A stretch of 64,000 nucleotides of DNA from Actinokineospora fastidiosa (GTDB taxonomy: Bacteria > Actinomycetota > Actinomycetes > Mycobacteriales > Pseudonocardiaceae): assembly GCF_014648415.1 (NCBI RefSeq), contig NZ_BMRB01000001.1, positions 1,922,001 through 1,986,000 on the forward strand. The letters run 5' to 3'. Both the position numbers and the translations under genes were made by a program. Positions 8,398-18,875 of the stretch are shown here, in pieces (the first letter of the stretch is position 1; each line of letters begins with the position of its first letter). The notes under the pieces were generated by a model. That model ran no database searches. It had not been told where the DNA came from and saw nothing but the letters and a program-made list of their open reading frames with translations.

Positions 8398-9747
8398 GTG
8401 CGCGACCTGTCCGGCGTCTTCAAGGCATACGACGTCCGCGGTGTGGTGGGTGAGCAGATCGACGCCGAGCTGGTGCGGGCCACCGGCGCGGCCTTCGCCC
8501 GACTGGTCGGCGGCCCCGCCGTCGTCATCGGCCACGACATGCGCGACTCATCGCCCGGCCTGGCCGCCGCCTTCGCCGAGGGCGTGACCGCCCAGGGCGT
8601 CGACGTCGTGGCGATCGGCCTGGCCAGCACCGACATGCTCTACTTCGCCTCCGGCAAGCTCGACCTGCCCGGCGCGATGTTCACCGCCAGCCACAACCCG
8701 GCCAAGTACAACGGCATCAAGCTCTGCCGCGCTGGCGCTGCCCCGGTCGGCCAGGACTCCGGCCTTGCCCAGGTCCGCGCCGACGTCGAGGCGGGCACCC
8801 CGGACGCCGACGGCCCGCAGGGCAAGGTCACCGAGCAGGACATGCTCGCCGACTACGCCGCCTACCTGCGCACCCTGGTCGACCTCTCCGGCTCGCGGCC
8901 GCTGCGGATCGTGGTCGACGCGGGCAACGGCATGGGCGGCCACACGGTCCCGTCGGTGTTCGACGGCCTGCCCATCGACGTCACCCCGATGTACTTCGAG
9001 CTCGACGGCACGTTCCCCAACCACGAGGCCAACCCGCTCGACCCGAAGAACCTCGTCGACCTGCAGGCCAAGGTCCGCGAGACCGGCGCGGACGCGGGCG
9101 TGGCCTTCGACGGCGACGCCGACCGCTGCTTCATCATCGACGAGCGCGGCGAGGCCGTCTCGCCCAGCGCGATCACCGCCCTGGTCGCCGTGCGCGAGCT
9201 GGCCAAGGACCCCGGCGGCACGATCATCCACAACCTGATCACCTCCCGCGCGGTGCCCGAGATCGTCCGCGAGCACGGCGGCGTCCCGGTCCGCACCCGC
9301 GTCGGGCACTCCTTCATCAAGGAGGAGATGGCCCGCACCGGCGCGATCTTCGGCGGCGAGCACTCCGCGCACTACTACTTCCGCGACTTCTGGCGCGCCG
9401 ACACCGGCATGCTCGCCGCGCTGCACGTGCTGGCCGCCCTCGGCGAGCAGGACGGGCCGCTGTCCGAGCTGACCCGCGACTACGCCCGCTACGCCGCCTC
9501 CGGCGAGATCAACTCCACGGTGGCCGACCAGCAGGACCGCATCGACGCGATCAAGGCCGAGTTCGGCTCCCGCGACGGCGTCGAGCTCGACGAGCTGGAC
9601 GGGCTCACCGTCGCGCTGCCGGACGGGTCGTGGTTCAACCTGCGGGCCTCCAACACCGAGCCGCTGCTGCGGCTCAACGTCGAGGCCGGGGACGACGCCG
9701 CGGTCGCCGCGCTGCGCGACGAGGTGCTCGCGATCGTCCGCGCCTGA
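8398..9747 (+). CDS. manB: Phosphomannomutase / phosphoglucomutase ManB
   Basis: A 449-residue alpha-D-phosphohexomutase that interconverts mannose-6-phosphate and mannose-1-phosphate, the precursor of GDP-mannose for mannolipids and glycoproteins. All four family loops are visible: the phosphoserine loop TASHNPAKYNG (about residue 98), the metal loop DGDADR (about 240), the sugar-binding GGEHSAH (about 320) and the phosphate-binding RASNTEP (about 417). The start is GTG at 8398 with GGGAG upstream. With manA, the Trm112-like and the SIS genes downstream it forms the same cluster as in mycobacteria. Confidence 0.95.
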   Translation: MRDLSGVFKAYDVRGVVGEQIDAELVRATGAAFARLVGGPAVVIGHDMRDSSPGLAAAFAEGVTAQGVDVVAIGLASTDMLYFASGKLDLPGAMFTASHNPAKYNGIKLCRAGAAPVGQDSGLAQVRADVEAGTPDADGPQGKVTEQDMLADYAAYLRTLVDLSGSRPLRIVVDAGNGMGGHTVPSVFDGLPIDVTPMYFELDGTFPNHEANPLDPKNLVDLQAKVRETGADAGVAFDGDADRCFIIDERGEAVSPSAITALVAVRELAKDPGGTIIHNLITSRAVPEIVREHGGVPVRTRVGHSFIKEEMARTGAIFGGEHSAHYYFRDFWRADTGMLAALHVLAALGEQDGPLSELTRDYARYAASGEINSTVADQQDRIDAIKAEFGSRDGVELDELDGLTVALPDGSWFNLRASNTEPLLRLNVEAGDDAAVAALRDEVLAIVRA

Positions 9748-9856
9748 GGCGGGGGACGACACCGCGCCGATCCGCACCCGCCGATCCGCACCCGCTGATC
9801 GACACCGCGCCGAGAACGCCGTGCCTGAGACACTGGACATCGAGGAGGAGACCGCG

Positions 9857-10054
9857 ATGGCAGTCGAACTTGACCCGCAGCTGCTGGACATCCTGGCGTG
9901 CCCGTCCGACGACCACGCCGCGCTGGTCGTCGGACGCCCGGACGACCCCGACGCCGACGCGCTGACCTGCACCGAGTGCGGCCGGGTCTACCCCGTCGAC
10001 GACGGGGTGCCGGTGCTGCTGCTCGACGCGGCTGAGCAGCCCGCAGACCGGTGA
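9857..10054 (+). CDS. Trm112-like zinc-ribbon protein
   Basis: A 65-residue protein. LLDILACPSDDH and LTCTECGRVYPVDDGVPVLL are the classic halves of the Trm112/UPF0434 zinc ribbon, although the first half has a single cysteine followed by PSD rather than CPxC, so metal binding may be partial. ATG at 9857 follows GAGGAGGAG with a six-base gap. Its stop overlaps the GTG of the next gene in GTGA. Eukaryotic Trm112 activates methyltransferases; in bacteria the role is not established. Confidence 0.85.
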   Translation: MAVELDPQLLDILACPSDDHAALVVGRPDDPDADALTCTECGRVYPVDDGVPVLLLDAAEQPADR

Positions 10055-11148
10055 CCTCCCTCCCGGACGACACCCTGCTGGACGACGCGGTCCGGCTCGG
10101 TGATGCCGACCCCGACGGGCTGCTGCGCGCCGCCGCCCGCGCGGGCGCCCAGGTGCGCGCGACCGTCGAGGCGGCCGCCGACGCCGGGCTGTCCCGGCTG
10201 GAGGGCGAGCGCCCGCGCGCCGTCGTGCTGATCTGCAGGCCCGGCCTGTCGCCCGCGGTGTGCGAGCTGCTGAGCGCGCTGACCGGCCCGGCGTGCCCGG
10301 TCCCCCTCGTGGTGGCCGAGCGCGTCCCGGTCTGGGTGAACGCGCTGGACGTCGTCATCGCGCACACCGACGACCCGGGCGACACCGTGCTGGCCGAGTC
10401 CGTCGACCGCGCCTGCCGCCGCGGCGCGACCGTCGTGCTGACCGCGCCCGCCGACGGGCCGGTGGCCGCCGCCGCCGCGGGCCAGGCCGTGCACCTGCGG
10501 CCCAGGGTGACCGTGCCGCCCGGCTTCTCCTTCGCCGCCGCCTACACCGCGGGCCTGCTCGCCCTGCGCGCGCTCGGCCTGCTCCAGGTCGACACCGACG
10601 CGCTGGCCGACGAACTCGACCGCGAGGCCGAGCGCTGCCACATGCAGCACGAGACGTTCGTCAACCCGGCCAAGTCGCTGGCGCTGCGGGTGGCCGAGCA
10701 CATCCCGCTGCTGTGGGGGCTGGACGAGGTCGCCACCGGCGTCGCCCGGCACGCCGCGCAGGTGCTGTCCACGCACACCGACCTGCCCTGCGACGTGGCC
10801 GACTACCAGCAGGCGGCCAGCCGCACAGCGCTGCACCGCGCCGCCGTGCGCGCCGCGGCGGGCCGCGACATCTTCGCCGACCCCGACGACGGCGACGGCT
10901 TCCCCGCCGTCGTCGCGCCGCGCACACTGCTGTTGGCGGTGCGCAGCACCCCCGGCGACCCGGTGCGCCACCAGGCCGCCCAGGTGCTGCCCGCCGTCGA
11001 CGTGCTCGCTCCCGGGCAGGAGCTCGGCGTCCCCGAGCCGATCGGGGCCGCGGTGCTGGCGCTGCGCTTTGAACTGGCCGCCCTGTACCTGGGGTTGGCA
11101 GCGGGCACCACGGGGGGCTCGGGGCGCTACGCCCCGGCGAACGCGTGA
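10051..11148 (+). CDS. SIS-domain protein, phosphosugar-isomerase-like
   Basis: A 365-residue protein in the position of the mycobacterial gene between manB and manA. It resembles bifunctional phosphoglucose/phosphomannose isomerase-type SIS proteins: an N-terminal part (about 30-150) with the sugar-isomerase fold and a C-terminal half including HETFVNPAKSLALRVAEHIPLLWG (about 195-220). The usual serine- and threonine-rich phosphate loops of active SIS isomerases are not obvious, so it may be regulatory or catalytically altered. GTG at 10051 overlaps the preceding stop. It is co-directional with manA, 16 bp away. Confidence 0.7.
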   Translation: MTSLPDDTLLDDAVRLGDADPDGLLRAAARAGAQVRATVEAAADAGLSRLEGERPRAVVLICRPGLSPAVCELLSALTGPACPVPLVVAERVPVWVNALDVVIAHTDDPGDTVLAESVDRACRRGATVVLTAPADGPVAAAAAGQAVHLRPRVTVPPGFSFAAAYTAGLLALRALGLLQVDTDALADELDREAERCHMQHETFVNPAKSLALRVAEHIPLLWGLDEVATGVARHAAQVLSTHTDLPCDVADYQQAASRTALHRAAVRAAAGRDIFADPDDGDGFPAVVAPRTLLLAVRSTPGDPVRHQAAQVLPAVDVLAPGQELGVPEPIGAAVLALRFELAALYLGLAAGTTGGSGRYAPANA

Positions 11149-11164
11149 GTTAGGGAGTAGGCAA

Positions 11165-12373
11165 GTGGAGTTGTTGCGCAATGCGGTGCGCCCGTATGCC
11201 TGGGGGTCGCGCACGACCATCGCCGAGCTGCTCGGCCTGCCCGTGCCCGCCCCGCACCCGCAGGCGGAGCTGTGGATGGGCAGCCACCCCGGCGACCCGT
11301 CGGTGCTGATCGACGCCGGGTGCACGCTGCTGGAGCGCATCGACGCCGACCCCGAGGGCCAGCTCGGCGCCCCGACCGCGCGGCGCTGGGGCAACCGCCT
11401 GCCGTTCCTGCTCAAGATCCTCGCCGCCGAGGAGCCGCTGAGCATGCAGGCCCACCCGTCGGCCGAGCAGGCAGCCGAGGGCTGGGCGCGCGAGGAGGCG
11501 CTGGGCATCCCGCGCGACGCCGCGCACCGCAACTACCCGGACCCCACGGCCAAGCCCGAGCTGGTCTGCGCCCTGACGGAGTTCCACGCGCTGGCCGGGT
11601 TCCGCGACCCGCACCGCACGGTCGAGCTGCTCGACGCCGTGCGCACGCCCGGCCTGTCCCCGCACATCGACCTGCTCGCGGGCCAGCCGGACAGCGACGG
11701 CCTCCGCGCGCTGTTCACCACCTGGATCACGCTGCCGTCCACGGCGCTGCAGGCGCTCATGCCCGACCTGCTCGAGGCGTGCGTGCTGCACGTCAAGGAC
11801 CACGGCGAGTTCAGCCTGGAGTGCCGCACGGTCCTGGAGCTGGCCGAGCGCTACCCCGGGGACGCTGGCGTGCTGGCCGCGCTGCTGCTCAACCGGCTGG
11901 TCCTCGGCCCCGGCGAGGCGATCTACCTGCCCGCGGGCAACCTGCACGCCTACCTGCACGGCACGGCCGTGGAGATCCTGGCCAACTCCGACAACATCCT
12001 GCGCGGCGGGCTCACCCCCAAGCACGTGGATGTGCCGGAGCTGCTGCGCGTGCTCGACTTCCGCTGCGGCCCCATGCCGGTGAACTCCGGCACGGCGTCC
12101 GGGCGCGTGCGGGTGTACCGCACGGACGCGCCCGAGTTCGAGCTGTCCCGCGTGGACTGGGCCGAGGGCGAGGACGAGACCGTGGCCCTGGGCGGGCCCG
12201 CGCCGCGCATCCTGGTGTGCACCGACGGAGCCGTCGAGGTCGAGTGCGGCGGGACCACGCTCATCGTCACCCGCGGCTCGTCGGCCTGGCTGTGCGCCGC
12301 CGACCCCGCGCCGCTCGCGCGCCCGGTGTCGGGCACGGCCTGCCAGGTGTTCGTCGCGACCGTAGGTTCGTAG
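11165..12373 (+). CDS. manA: Mannose-6-phosphate isomerase, class I
   Basis: A 402-residue zinc isomerase converting fructose-6-phosphate to mannose-6-phosphate, feeding ManB. The N-terminus has RPYAWGSRTTIAELLG. Zinc ligands are in the SMQAHPS motif (about residue 95) and KPELVCAL (about 133), with the catalytic cupin histidine in PAGNLHAYL (about 260). The start is GTG at 11165; a GGGAGTAGG precedes it. The in-frame extension upstream lies inside the SIS gene. Last gene of the mannose cluster. Confidence 0.95.
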   Translation: MELLRNAVRPYAWGSRTTIAELLGLPVPAPHPQAELWMGSHPGDPSVLIDAGCTLLERIDADPEGQLGAPTARRWGNRLPFLLKILAAEEPLSMQAHPSAEQAAEGWAREEALGIPRDAAHRNYPDPTAKPELVCALTEFHALAGFRDPHRTVELLDAVRTPGLSPHIDLLAGQPDSDGLRALFTTWITLPSTALQALMPDLLEACVLHVKDHGEFSLECRTVLELAERYPGDAGVLAALLLNRLVLGPGEAIYLPAGNLHAYLHGTAVEILANSDNILRGGLTPKHVDVPELLRVLDFRCGPMPVNSGTASGRVRVYRTDAPEFELSRVDWAEGEDETVALGGPAPRILVCTDGAVEVECGGTTLIVTRGSSAWLCAADPAPLARPVSGTACQVFVATVGS

Positions 12374-12440
12374 CACGCGGCGGGCCGTGAACCTCTAGGC
12401 TTCCGTCCGATAAGTCGGCTCCAGTCCCTTAGGAGTAGCC

Positions 12441-13367
12441 GTGGCCGCAGGGGGAAGCACCAAGGCGATCCTCGCCGCGTTGTTCGCCAACGCCGGTATC
12501 GCCGTGTCCAAGTTCATCGGCTTCCTGATCACCGGGTCGTCGTCGATGCTGGCCGAGTCGGTGCACTCGGTGGCCGACACGTCGAACCAGGGGCTGCTGC
12601 TGCTGGGCCAGAAGACCTCGCAGCGCAAGGCCACCAAGGAGCACCCGTTCGGCTTCGGCCGCGACCGGTACTTCTGGTCGTTCGTCGTCGCGCTGCTGCT
12701 GTTCAGCCTCGGCTCGGTCTTCGCGCTGTACGAGGGCATCCACAAGCTCACCCACCCGGAGGACCTGAAGTCCCCGCTGGTGGCGGTCGTCATCCTGGTG
12801 GTGGCGATCGTGCTGGAGACCTTCTCCTTCCGCACTGCCATCATCGAGTCGAGGAAGGTCAAGGGCGACGCCACCTGGTGGGGCTTCATCCGCCACTCCC
12901 GCACCCCGGAGCTGCCGGTCGTGCTGCTGGAGGACGCGGGCGCGCTGTTCGGCCTGGTCTTCGCCCTCGTGGGCGTCGGATTGGCCACGATCACCGGCGA
13001 CCCGGTGTGGGACTCGATCGGCACCCTGGCCATCGGCGTGCTGCTGGGCATCATCGCAATCATCCTCATCATCGAGATGAAGTCGCTGCTGATCGGCGAG
13101 GGCGCGACCGAGGCCGAGCTGCGCACCATCACCGACAAGCTGGCCACCGGCAAGGTGCAGCGGGTCATCCACATCCGCACGCAGTACGTCGGCCCGGAGG
13201 AGCTGCTGGTCGCGGCGAAGGTCGAGCTGGTGTCCGGTTTGGACGTGGGCGGGGTGGCCGAGGCGATCGACGACGCCGAGGCGCGGGTGCGCGCGGCCGT
13301 TCCCGCCGCGCGGCTGATCTACCTGGAGCCGGACCTGTACCGGGAGTCATCGGTCGTCACCGATTAG
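12441..13367 (+). CDS. Cation diffusion facilitator (CDF) metal transporter
   Basis: A 308-residue six-helix metal/proton antiporter. Helix 2 has the HSVAD (HxxxD) metal site. In helix 5 the second site reads VLLED, keeping the aspartate but lacking the histidine of YiiP-type zinc exporters; this variant recalls the ZnT9-like branch. The C-terminal 80 residues form the cytoplasmic metallochaperone-like domain. GTG at 12441 with TTAGGAG upstream. Zn2+, Mn2+ or Fe2+ are all possible substrates. It stands alone between manA and a small membrane protein gene. Confidence 0.88.
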   Translation: MAAGGSTKAILAALFANAGIAVSKFIGFLITGSSSMLAESVHSVADTSNQGLLLLGQKTSQRKATKEHPFGFGRDRYFWSFVVALLLFSLGSVFALYEGIHKLTHPEDLKSPLVAVVILVVAIVLETFSFRTAIIESRKVKGDATWWGFIRHSRTPELPVVLLEDAGALFGLVFALVGVGLATITGDPVWDSIGTLAIGVLLGIIAIILIIEMKSLLIGEGATEAELRTITDKLATGKVQRVIHIRTQYVGPEELLVAAKVELVSGLDVGGVAEAIDDAEARVRAAVPAARLIYLEPDLYRESSVVTD

Positions 13368-13420
13368 GGTCACCTTATCGATGAATTGTTCGATGGACAG
13401 CAGTTCGACAGACTTCGGCC

Positions 13421-13636
13421 ATGATCCCCCTGATGGTCTCCTTCGGCGTCCTGTCCATCGTCTTCGCCATCGCGCACCTGATGCGCTACTCCCGGGCGAT
13501 GGCCGACGACGTGCCCAGGCCCGTTCCGAAGCCAGCCCCGCACCGCTGCCGGTGGTGCGGGTTCTCCGACGAGATCCGCTTCTCCGACGAGCTCGAGTTC
13601 CCGCCGTCGCTGGTGCGCCCGTACGTGACAGCGTGA
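13421..13636 (+). CDS. Small membrane-anchored CxxC protein
   Basis: A 71-residue protein of unknown function. One N-terminal hydrophobic segment (about residues 2-20) is followed by a proline-rich linker and a CRWCGF motif that could hold a metal or an oxidisable cysteine pair. Third-position GC is high throughout, as in real genes here, although no clear ribosome site precedes the ATG at 13421. It lies between the CDF transporter and the MutL-type gene, co-directional with both. Confidence 0.6.
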   Translation: MIPLMVSFGVLSIVFAIAHLMRYSRAMADDVPRPVPKPAPHRCRWCGFSDEIRFSDELEFPPSLVRPYVTA

Positions 13637-13657
13637 GCGGGCGCTAGCCTCTGCTGC

Positions 13658-14926
13658 GTGTCGTGGCTGTGCGTTGACGTCGGGTCCACTTGGACGAAGG
13701 GCGCCCTGGTGTCGTCCGACGGCGTCCTGCTGGGCACGGCGCAGCACCGCACGACCCCGCCGGAGGTGCTCGACGGCATCGGCGCGGTCGCGGCCGCGCT
13801 GGGCGACGCCCCGATCCTGGCCTGCTCGTCGGCGGGCGGCGGGCTCCGCCTTGCCGTGGTCGGCCACGAACGGCTGGTGAGCGCGGAGGCGGGCCACCGG
13901 GTGGCGCTGTCGGCCGGGGCGAAGGTCGTGCACGTCTCGTCCGGGATGCTCGACGGGTCCGGGGTGCGCGACCTGCGCGCGGCCCGACCGGATGTCGTGC
14001 TGCTGGTCGGCGGCACCGACGGCGGCGACGAGCGCGTCCTGCTGCACAACGCCCGCAGGCTCGGGGCCAACCGCATCCGGGTGCCGATCGTGCTGGCGGG
14101 CAACAGCGCTGCCCGTCCGTCCGCACTGGACCTGCTGGCGGGCCGGGTGGTCGTCCCGACGGCCAACGTCCTGCCCGACGTCGGCGAACTGGCCCCGGCC
14201 CCGGCCCGCGCGGCGATCCGGTCGGTGTTCCTCGATCACGTCATCGGCGGCAAGGGCCTCTCCCGGGGTCCGCGCTTCCGCAGGCTGGTCCGCACGGTCA
14301 CCCCCGACGCGGTCCTCGCCGGGGTGACCCGGCTGGCCGCCGTCCGCGCCTCGGAGGAGGCGGGCGCGGTCGTCGTGGTGGACGTGGGCGGGGCGACGAC
14401 GGACGTGTACTCGGCGGTGTCCGATGTGGACGGCTCGGGGCGCACGGTGGCCCTGCCGTCCGACCGGCGCACGGTGGAGGGCGACATCGGCATGCGCTGG
14501 TCGGCACCCGGCGTGGTCGCCGAGGCGCTGGCGGAGCGGCTTCCCGTCGGCGACCTGGAGGCCTACGCCCGGCGGTGCGCGTCCGATGTGGACTACGTCC
14601 CGGACGCGCCCGCCGAGGCCGAGGCCGACCTGCGCCTGGCGTCCCTGGCCGCGATCCTGGCCGTCCGCCGCCATCTGCGCCTGGTCGACAACGACTTCGG
14701 TCCCCGAGGCGTCGGCGTCCTGGTCCTCTCCGGCGGCGTCTTCCGCCACGCGCCCGACCTCGCCCCGGTCGAGGCCGCCCTCCGCGACGACCCGGTGGTG
14801 CGCCCGGTGCTGCGCAACGCCACGGTGACGGTCGACCGCGACTACGTCCTCGCCCCCGCGGGCCTGCTGGCCGACGCGGGCCACGTCGCCGCGGCGGACG
14901 CCCTGGTCGGGCGGGTGGCGGGCTAG
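13658..14926 (+). CDS. MutL/GlmL-family ASKHA-type ATPase (glutamate-mutase accessory family)
   Basis: A 422-residue member of the MutL family named after the gene between the two subunits of glutamate mutase, and not the DNA-repair protein. It has an actin-like ATPase fold: phosphate-1 [11 protein letters not shown] at the N-terminus, [14 protein letters not shown] (about 240-253) as phosphate-2, and [11 protein letters not shown] (about 350) as the adenosine motif. The known partners are B12-dependent carbon-skeleton mutases, but no mutase gene is in this window. GTG at 13658. Its TAG overlaps the stop of the convergent membrane hydrolase by four bases. Confidence 0.85.
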   Translation: MSWLCVDVGSTWTKGALVSSDGVLLGTAQHRTTPPEVLDGIGAVAAALGDAPILACSSAGGGLRLAVVGHERLVSAEAGHRVALSAGAKVVHVSSGMLDGSGVRDLRAARPDVVLLVGGTDGGDERVLLHNARRLGANRIRVPIVLAGNSAARPSALDLLAGRVVVPTANVLPDVGELAPAPARAAIRSVFLDHVIGGKGLSRGPRFRRLVRTVTPDAVLAGVTRLAAVRASEEAGAVVVVDVGGATTDVYSAVSDVDGSGRTVALPSDRRTVEGDIGMRWSAPGVVAEALAERLPVGDLEAYARRCASDVDYVPDAPAEAEADLRLASLAAILAVRRHLRLVDNDFGPRGVGVLVLSGGVFRHAPDLAPVEAALRDDPVVRPVLRNATVTVDRDYVLAPAGLLADAGHVAAADALVGRVAG

Positions 14927-17241
14927 ACGAGCCTGCGGGTCGGCCAGGGGAGGCCGCCGACGTCGTCCGGGTCGAGGCCAGCGGCCATGGCCACGGCGCG
15001 GTCCCATTCCGGGTCGGCGGTGTAGTTCTTGCCCGCCTGCACCCCCGGCGACCAGCGGCGGCCGGGGAACGGGCCGTGCATCGGGTCGGGAAGCCAGTGG
15101 TCGGCGCCGAGGACCAGGGCGTCGGTGGGGGAGCGGACGGCGGCGGGCAGCGGGCCGACGGTGCCGTCCGGGCGCAGGCCGGTGCCCAGCAGTTTGCCGT
15201 CGACCGCCTGCCGATTCCAGGTGAGGACCGCGCCGCCCATCGGGTCCGTGCCCCGGCAGAGCGAGCGCCAGCGGGTGCCGAAGCCCGCCGCCGTCGCGGC
15301 CAGGGCCGGGAACGGCACCACCGACGGGAACGCGCGCAGGTACGCCCACTGGACCTGCGAGCCCACGGTCACCAGGCCCAGCCGCAGCCGCTCCGGCTCG
15401 TTCACCGAGTCCAGCATCCGCGCCGCGGCCACGACGACCAGCAGGCTGCCCTGGCTGTGCCCGGTCAGCACGACGCGCGTCTGCGGGTCGCGCAGGTGCT
15501 CCGCGGCGCGCGTCGCCAGCTCCGGGACGACCTTCAGCGCGTAGCACGGCGGCACCGCCGGATGCGCCTCGCGCGGCCAGAAGCACGCCAGGTCCGCCAG
15601 GATCCCCAGCCGCCTGCCTGCCTCCGGTTCGCGCGCGGCGTTCTGCACCGCCCGCAGCAGCGAGCCCGCCAGCAGGCCCAGTGCGAGCACGCCCATGGCG
15701 CTGAACGGCGCCAGCCACGGCGCGACCTCCCGGCCGAGCAGGCGCATCGTGACCGCGACCACCGTGCCCGCTGCCAGGAACGCCGCCGAGGCCAGCACGA
15801 TCCGGTGCAGGTTGCGGCGCTGCCAGTCGGCCAGCCGCCACGCCCGGCGCGCCTCGTCGTCCGCGCCGAGCAGGTCGGCCTCCGCGGTGTGCCCGCCGCG
15901 CAGCAGCCGCACGGCGGCGACGGCCAGGCTCGGGATCGCGACGGCGATGGCCAGCACCCCGCCCGCGCCCCACAGCAGGGTCACCGACGTGTACCCCGGC
16001 GGCAGGTTCATCGCGTCGAACCCGATCACCGTCCGCAGCGTGATCGCCAGGCCGGCGCCGAAGCCGCCGCCCAGCAGGCCTGCGACCGCGATCACGGGCG
16101 CGGCCATCCACCCGCCCGCCCACGGCCGCAGCCCGCGCGGCAGCTCCCGCCAGGTGCGCCGGGCGAACAGCGCCGCGGGCGCCAGCAGCACCCCGAACAG
16201 CACGATCACCACGATCAACGCCGCCGCGACCGTGTCCACGGTGATGCCGGTGCCCCTCGGCACGGCGGGCACGGGGTCCACCGCGCCCGCGGCGGCCAGC
16301 ACCGCGAGCACGCCGAGCACTTCGAGCACGCGCCCGGGCACGTGCCCGAACGCCGCGCGCAGCCACCGCCCGCCGCGGCCGGGCGTCACGCCGCGCGGGT
16401 CGTCGAGCAGCAGCGTCCCCGCCACGCACACGCCCAACAGCGCCAACGCGACCACCCACGGCACGAACGCGCGCACCGGGTCCGGGGCGGCGAACGGCCC
16501 GCCCAGCGCGAGCGCCACCGCCGCCAGCGCTGCGACCAGGTGCAGCGTGCGCAGCGCCGGGGTGTCCGGGTCGGCGACGAGGTTGCGCCCGGGCAGGTCG
16601 ACCCGGACGTTCGGCGGCGCCTCCGGCGGGTTCGGCACCGACGGCGTCTCCCACGCCACGCACGACACCCGGTGCAACACCAGGACCAGCAGCAGCACCG
16701 GCACCACGGACACCGCCTGCCGGAACGGGTACGCCCGGCGCAGCCAGTCCGGCACCCAGCCGAGGCAGTCCGCCCCGGGCGCGAGGCACTGCACCGCCAG
16801 CAGGTCATAGGTGACGACCGTCGCCTGCACCACGAACAACACTGTCAACAGCAGCGCCGCCAGCCGCAGCAGCGCGCGCAGCACGCCACCGAGCAGCCGT
16901 GCGGGCCGGTGCCCCCGGGGGACCGGCGGCAGCATCCAGTGCGCCATGTTGGCCAGGGCGAACGGGAACAGCAGCGCCCAGGTCGCCTTCGCCCAGCCGC
17001 CGGAGGTCATCGCGCCCCACACGTAGCCCTCGACCACGCGCGGCACCGAGCGGCCCTCCGCGCGCAGCACGGGCCCGGGAGCGGGCCGCAGCAGCCGGTC
17101 GGCGGGGCGCACCACGCGGCCCAGGCCGTCGCCCGCGACATCCACCGCGGCCACCGCGGAGACCAGCGACTCGGGGGTCGTGCCCATCATCCCGTGCACG
17201 CGCAGCTCGACCACGCGCGTGTCCGAACCGGTGGGCAGCAC
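14923..17241 (-). CDS. Multi-pass membrane protein with C-terminal alpha/beta-hydrolase domain
   Basis: A 772-residue protein. Residues 1-15 ([11 protein letters not shown]) resemble the first strand of lipase-like hydrolases; about ten hydrophobic segments occupy residues 80-540; and a soluble C-terminal part contains the nucleophile elbow [12 protein letters not shown] (about 610) with serine flanked by GHSQG. The start is GTG at 17241 with GGAG five bases upstream. Such proteins are widespread but uncharacterised in actinomycetes; an esterase or lipase acting at the membrane is inferred. It is divergent from sahH, about 110 bp away. Confidence 0.75.
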   Translation of the reverse strand: MLPTGSDTRVVELRVHGMMGTTPESLVSAVAAVDVAGDGLGRVVRPADRLLRPAPGPVLRAEGRSVPRVVEGYVWGAMTSGGWAKATWALLFPFALANMAHWMLPPVPRGHRPARLLGGVLRALLRLAALLLTVLFVVQATVVTYDLLAVQCLAPGADCLGWVPDWLRRAYPFRQAVSVVPVLLLVLVLHRVSCVAWETPSVPNPPEAPPNVRVDLPGRNLVADPDTPALRTLHLVAALAAVALALGGPFAAPDPVRAFVPWVVALALLGVCVAGTLLLDDPRGVTPGRGGRWLRAAFGHVPGRVLEVLGVLAVLAAAGAVDPVPAVPRGTGITVDTVAAALIVVIVLFGVLLAPAALFARRTWRELPRGLRPWAGGWMAAPVIAVAGLLGGGFGAGLAITLRTVIGFDAMNLPPGYTSVTLLWGAGGVLAIAVAIPSLAVAAVRLLRGGHTAEADLLGADDEARRAWRLADWQRRNLHRIVLASAAFLAAGTVVAVTMRLLGREVAPWLAPFSAMGVLALGLLAGSLLRAVQNAAREPEAGRRLGILADLACFWPREAHPAVPPCYALKVVPELATRAAEHLRDPQTRVVLTGHSQGSLLVVVAAARMLDSVNEPERLRLGLVTVGSQVQWAYLRAFPSVVPFPALAATAAGFGTRWRSLCRGTDPMGGAVLTWNRQAVDGKLLGTGLRPDGTVGPLPAAVRSPTDALVLGADHWLPDPMHGPFPGRRWSPGVQAGKNYTADPEWDRAVAMAAGLDPDDVGGLPWPTRRLV

Positions 17242-17349
17242 GGCATCTCCGATCGTGTCCCCTCGGCGAATCCGCCCGTTCGGCGAGGTCCGTCGGGCAT
17301 CCGCGGCGGTACTGTCTCCCAGGGAACCACAGTCTGGAGGAATCACCTG

Positions 17350-18828
17350 ATGACCGCTGAAGACACGCGGGAGCGCTTCAAGCAGACCCGCAATGGCATC
17401 GATTTCGCGGTGGCGGACCTGACCCTGGCCGAGTTCGGCCGCAAGGAGATCCGGCTGGCCGAGCACGAGATGCCGGGTCTGATGGCGCTGCGCCGCGAGT
17501 ACGCCGAGGTCTACCCGCTCAGGGGCGCGCGCATCTCCGGATCGCTGCACATGACCGTGCAGACCGCGGTGCTGATCGAGACCCTGGTCGCGCTCGGCGC
17601 CGAGGTGCGCTGGTGTTCCTGCAACATCTTCTCCACCCAGGACCACGCGGCCGCCGCCGTGGTCGTGGGCCCGCACGGCACCGAGGAGGAGCCCAAGGGC
17701 GTCCCGGTGTTCGCGTGGAAGGGCGAGACGCTCGAGGAGTACTGGTGGGCCACCGAGCAGATGATGACCTGGCCCGACGGCGCGGGCCCGAACATGATCC
17801 TCGACGACGGCGGTGACGCCACGCTGCTGGTCCACAAGGGCGTGCAGTACGAGAAGGCCGGTGTCGTGCCGTCGCCGGAGGACAACGACTCCGAGGAGTG
17901 GAAGATCATCCTGGAGACGCTGCGGGCCTCGCTCGCCGCCGATTCGGGCAAGTGGACCAAGGTCGCCGACAACATCCGCGGCGTCACCGAGGAGACCACG
18001 ACCGGCGTGCTGCGGCTGTACCAGCTCGCCGCCGCTGGCGAGCTGCTGTTCCCGGCGATCAACGTCAACGACTCGGTCACCAAGTCGAAGTTCGACAACC
18101 GCTACGGGATCCGGCACTCGCTCATCGACGGCATCAACCGGGGCACCGACGTGCTCATCGCGGGCAAGGTCGCGGTGGTGTGCGGCTACGGCGACGTCGG
18201 CAAGGGCTCGGCTGAGTCGCTGCGCGGGCAGGGCGGGCGCGTCGTCGTCACCGAGATCGACCCGATCTGCGCGCTGCAGGCCCAGATGGACGGCTACGAG
18301 GTGCGCTCGCTCGACGAGATCATCGAGCAGGCCGACATCGTCATCACCACCACGGGCAACAAGGACGTGGTGACCGCCGACCACATGGCCCGCATGAAGC
18401 ACCAGGCGATCCTGGGCAACGTCGGCCACTTCGACAACGAGCTGGACATGGCGGGCCTGGCCCGCGTGCCCGGCATCCGGCGGATCAACATCAAGCCGCA
18501 GGTCGACGAGTGGGTGTTCCCGGACGGGCACTCGATCATCGTGCTGTCCGAGGGCCGCCTGATGAACCTGGGCAACGCCACCGGCCACCCGTCGTTCGTG
18601 ATGTCGAACAGCTTCTCCAACCAGGTCATCGCCCAGGTGGAGCTGTTCACCAAGCACGAGGAGTACGACAACGAGGTCTACCGCCTGCCCAAGAAGCTGG
18701 ACGAGAAGGTCGCCCGCATCCACGTGGAGGCGCTCGGCGGCACGATCACCAAGCTGAGCAAGGACCAGGCGGAGTACATCGGCGTGGACCCGGAGGGTCC
18801 GTTCAAGCCGGAGCACTACCGGTACTGA
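17350..18828 (+). CDS. sahH: Adenosylhomocysteinase (S-adenosyl-L-homocysteine hydrolase)
   Basis: A 492-residue enzyme that splits SAH into adenosine and homocysteine, relieving product inhibition of methyltransferases. Visible signatures are the substrate region [17 protein letters not shown], the DDGGDAT segment and the NAD-binding [11 protein letters not shown] (about 280). The C-terminal NAD-contacting tail ends [11 protein letters not shown] at 17350 is preceded by a strong GGAGGA. The gene ends before a strong terminator. I saw no SAH-riboswitch-like structure in the short leader. Confidence 0.97.
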   Translation: MTAEDTRERFKQTRNGIDFAVADLTLAEFGRKEIRLAEHEMPGLMALRREYAEVYPLRGARISGSLHMTVQTAVLIETLVALGAEVRWCSCNIFSTQDHAAAAVVVGPHGTEEEPKGVPVFAWKGETLEEYWWATEQMMTWPDGAGPNMILDDGGDATLLVHKGVQYEKAGVVPSPEDNDSEEWKIILETLRASLAADSGKWTKVADNIRGVTEETTTGVLRLYQLAAAGELLFPAINVNDSVTKSKFDNRYGIRHSLIDGINRGTDVLIAGKVAVVCGYGDVGKGSAESLRGQGGRVVVTEIDPICALQAQMDGYEVRSLDEIIEQADIVITTTGNKDVVTADHMARMKHQAILGNVGHFDNELDMAGLARVPGIRRINIKPQVDEWVFPDGHSIIVLSEGRLMNLGNATGHPSFVMSNSFSNQVIAQVELFTKHEEYDNEVYRLPKKLDEKVARIHVEALGGTITKLSKDQAEYIGVDPEGPFKPEHYRY

Positions 18829-18844
18829 CCCGCACGAACCCGAG

Positions 18845-18875
18845 ACGGCCCCGCTCCGGCGGGGCCGTTTTGTTT
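18845..18875 (+). terminator. Intrinsic terminator after sahH
   Basis: A ten-bp perfect stem (ACGGCCCCGC / GCGGGGCCGT) with a TCCG loop is followed by TTTTGTTT, a canonical rho-independent terminator 16 bases after the sahH stop. Confidence 0.9.

Noticed and set aside
17242-17349. SAH-responsive riboswitch ahead of sahH
   Set aside because: The leader is only about 100 nt and I could not draw the conserved pseudoknot elements.
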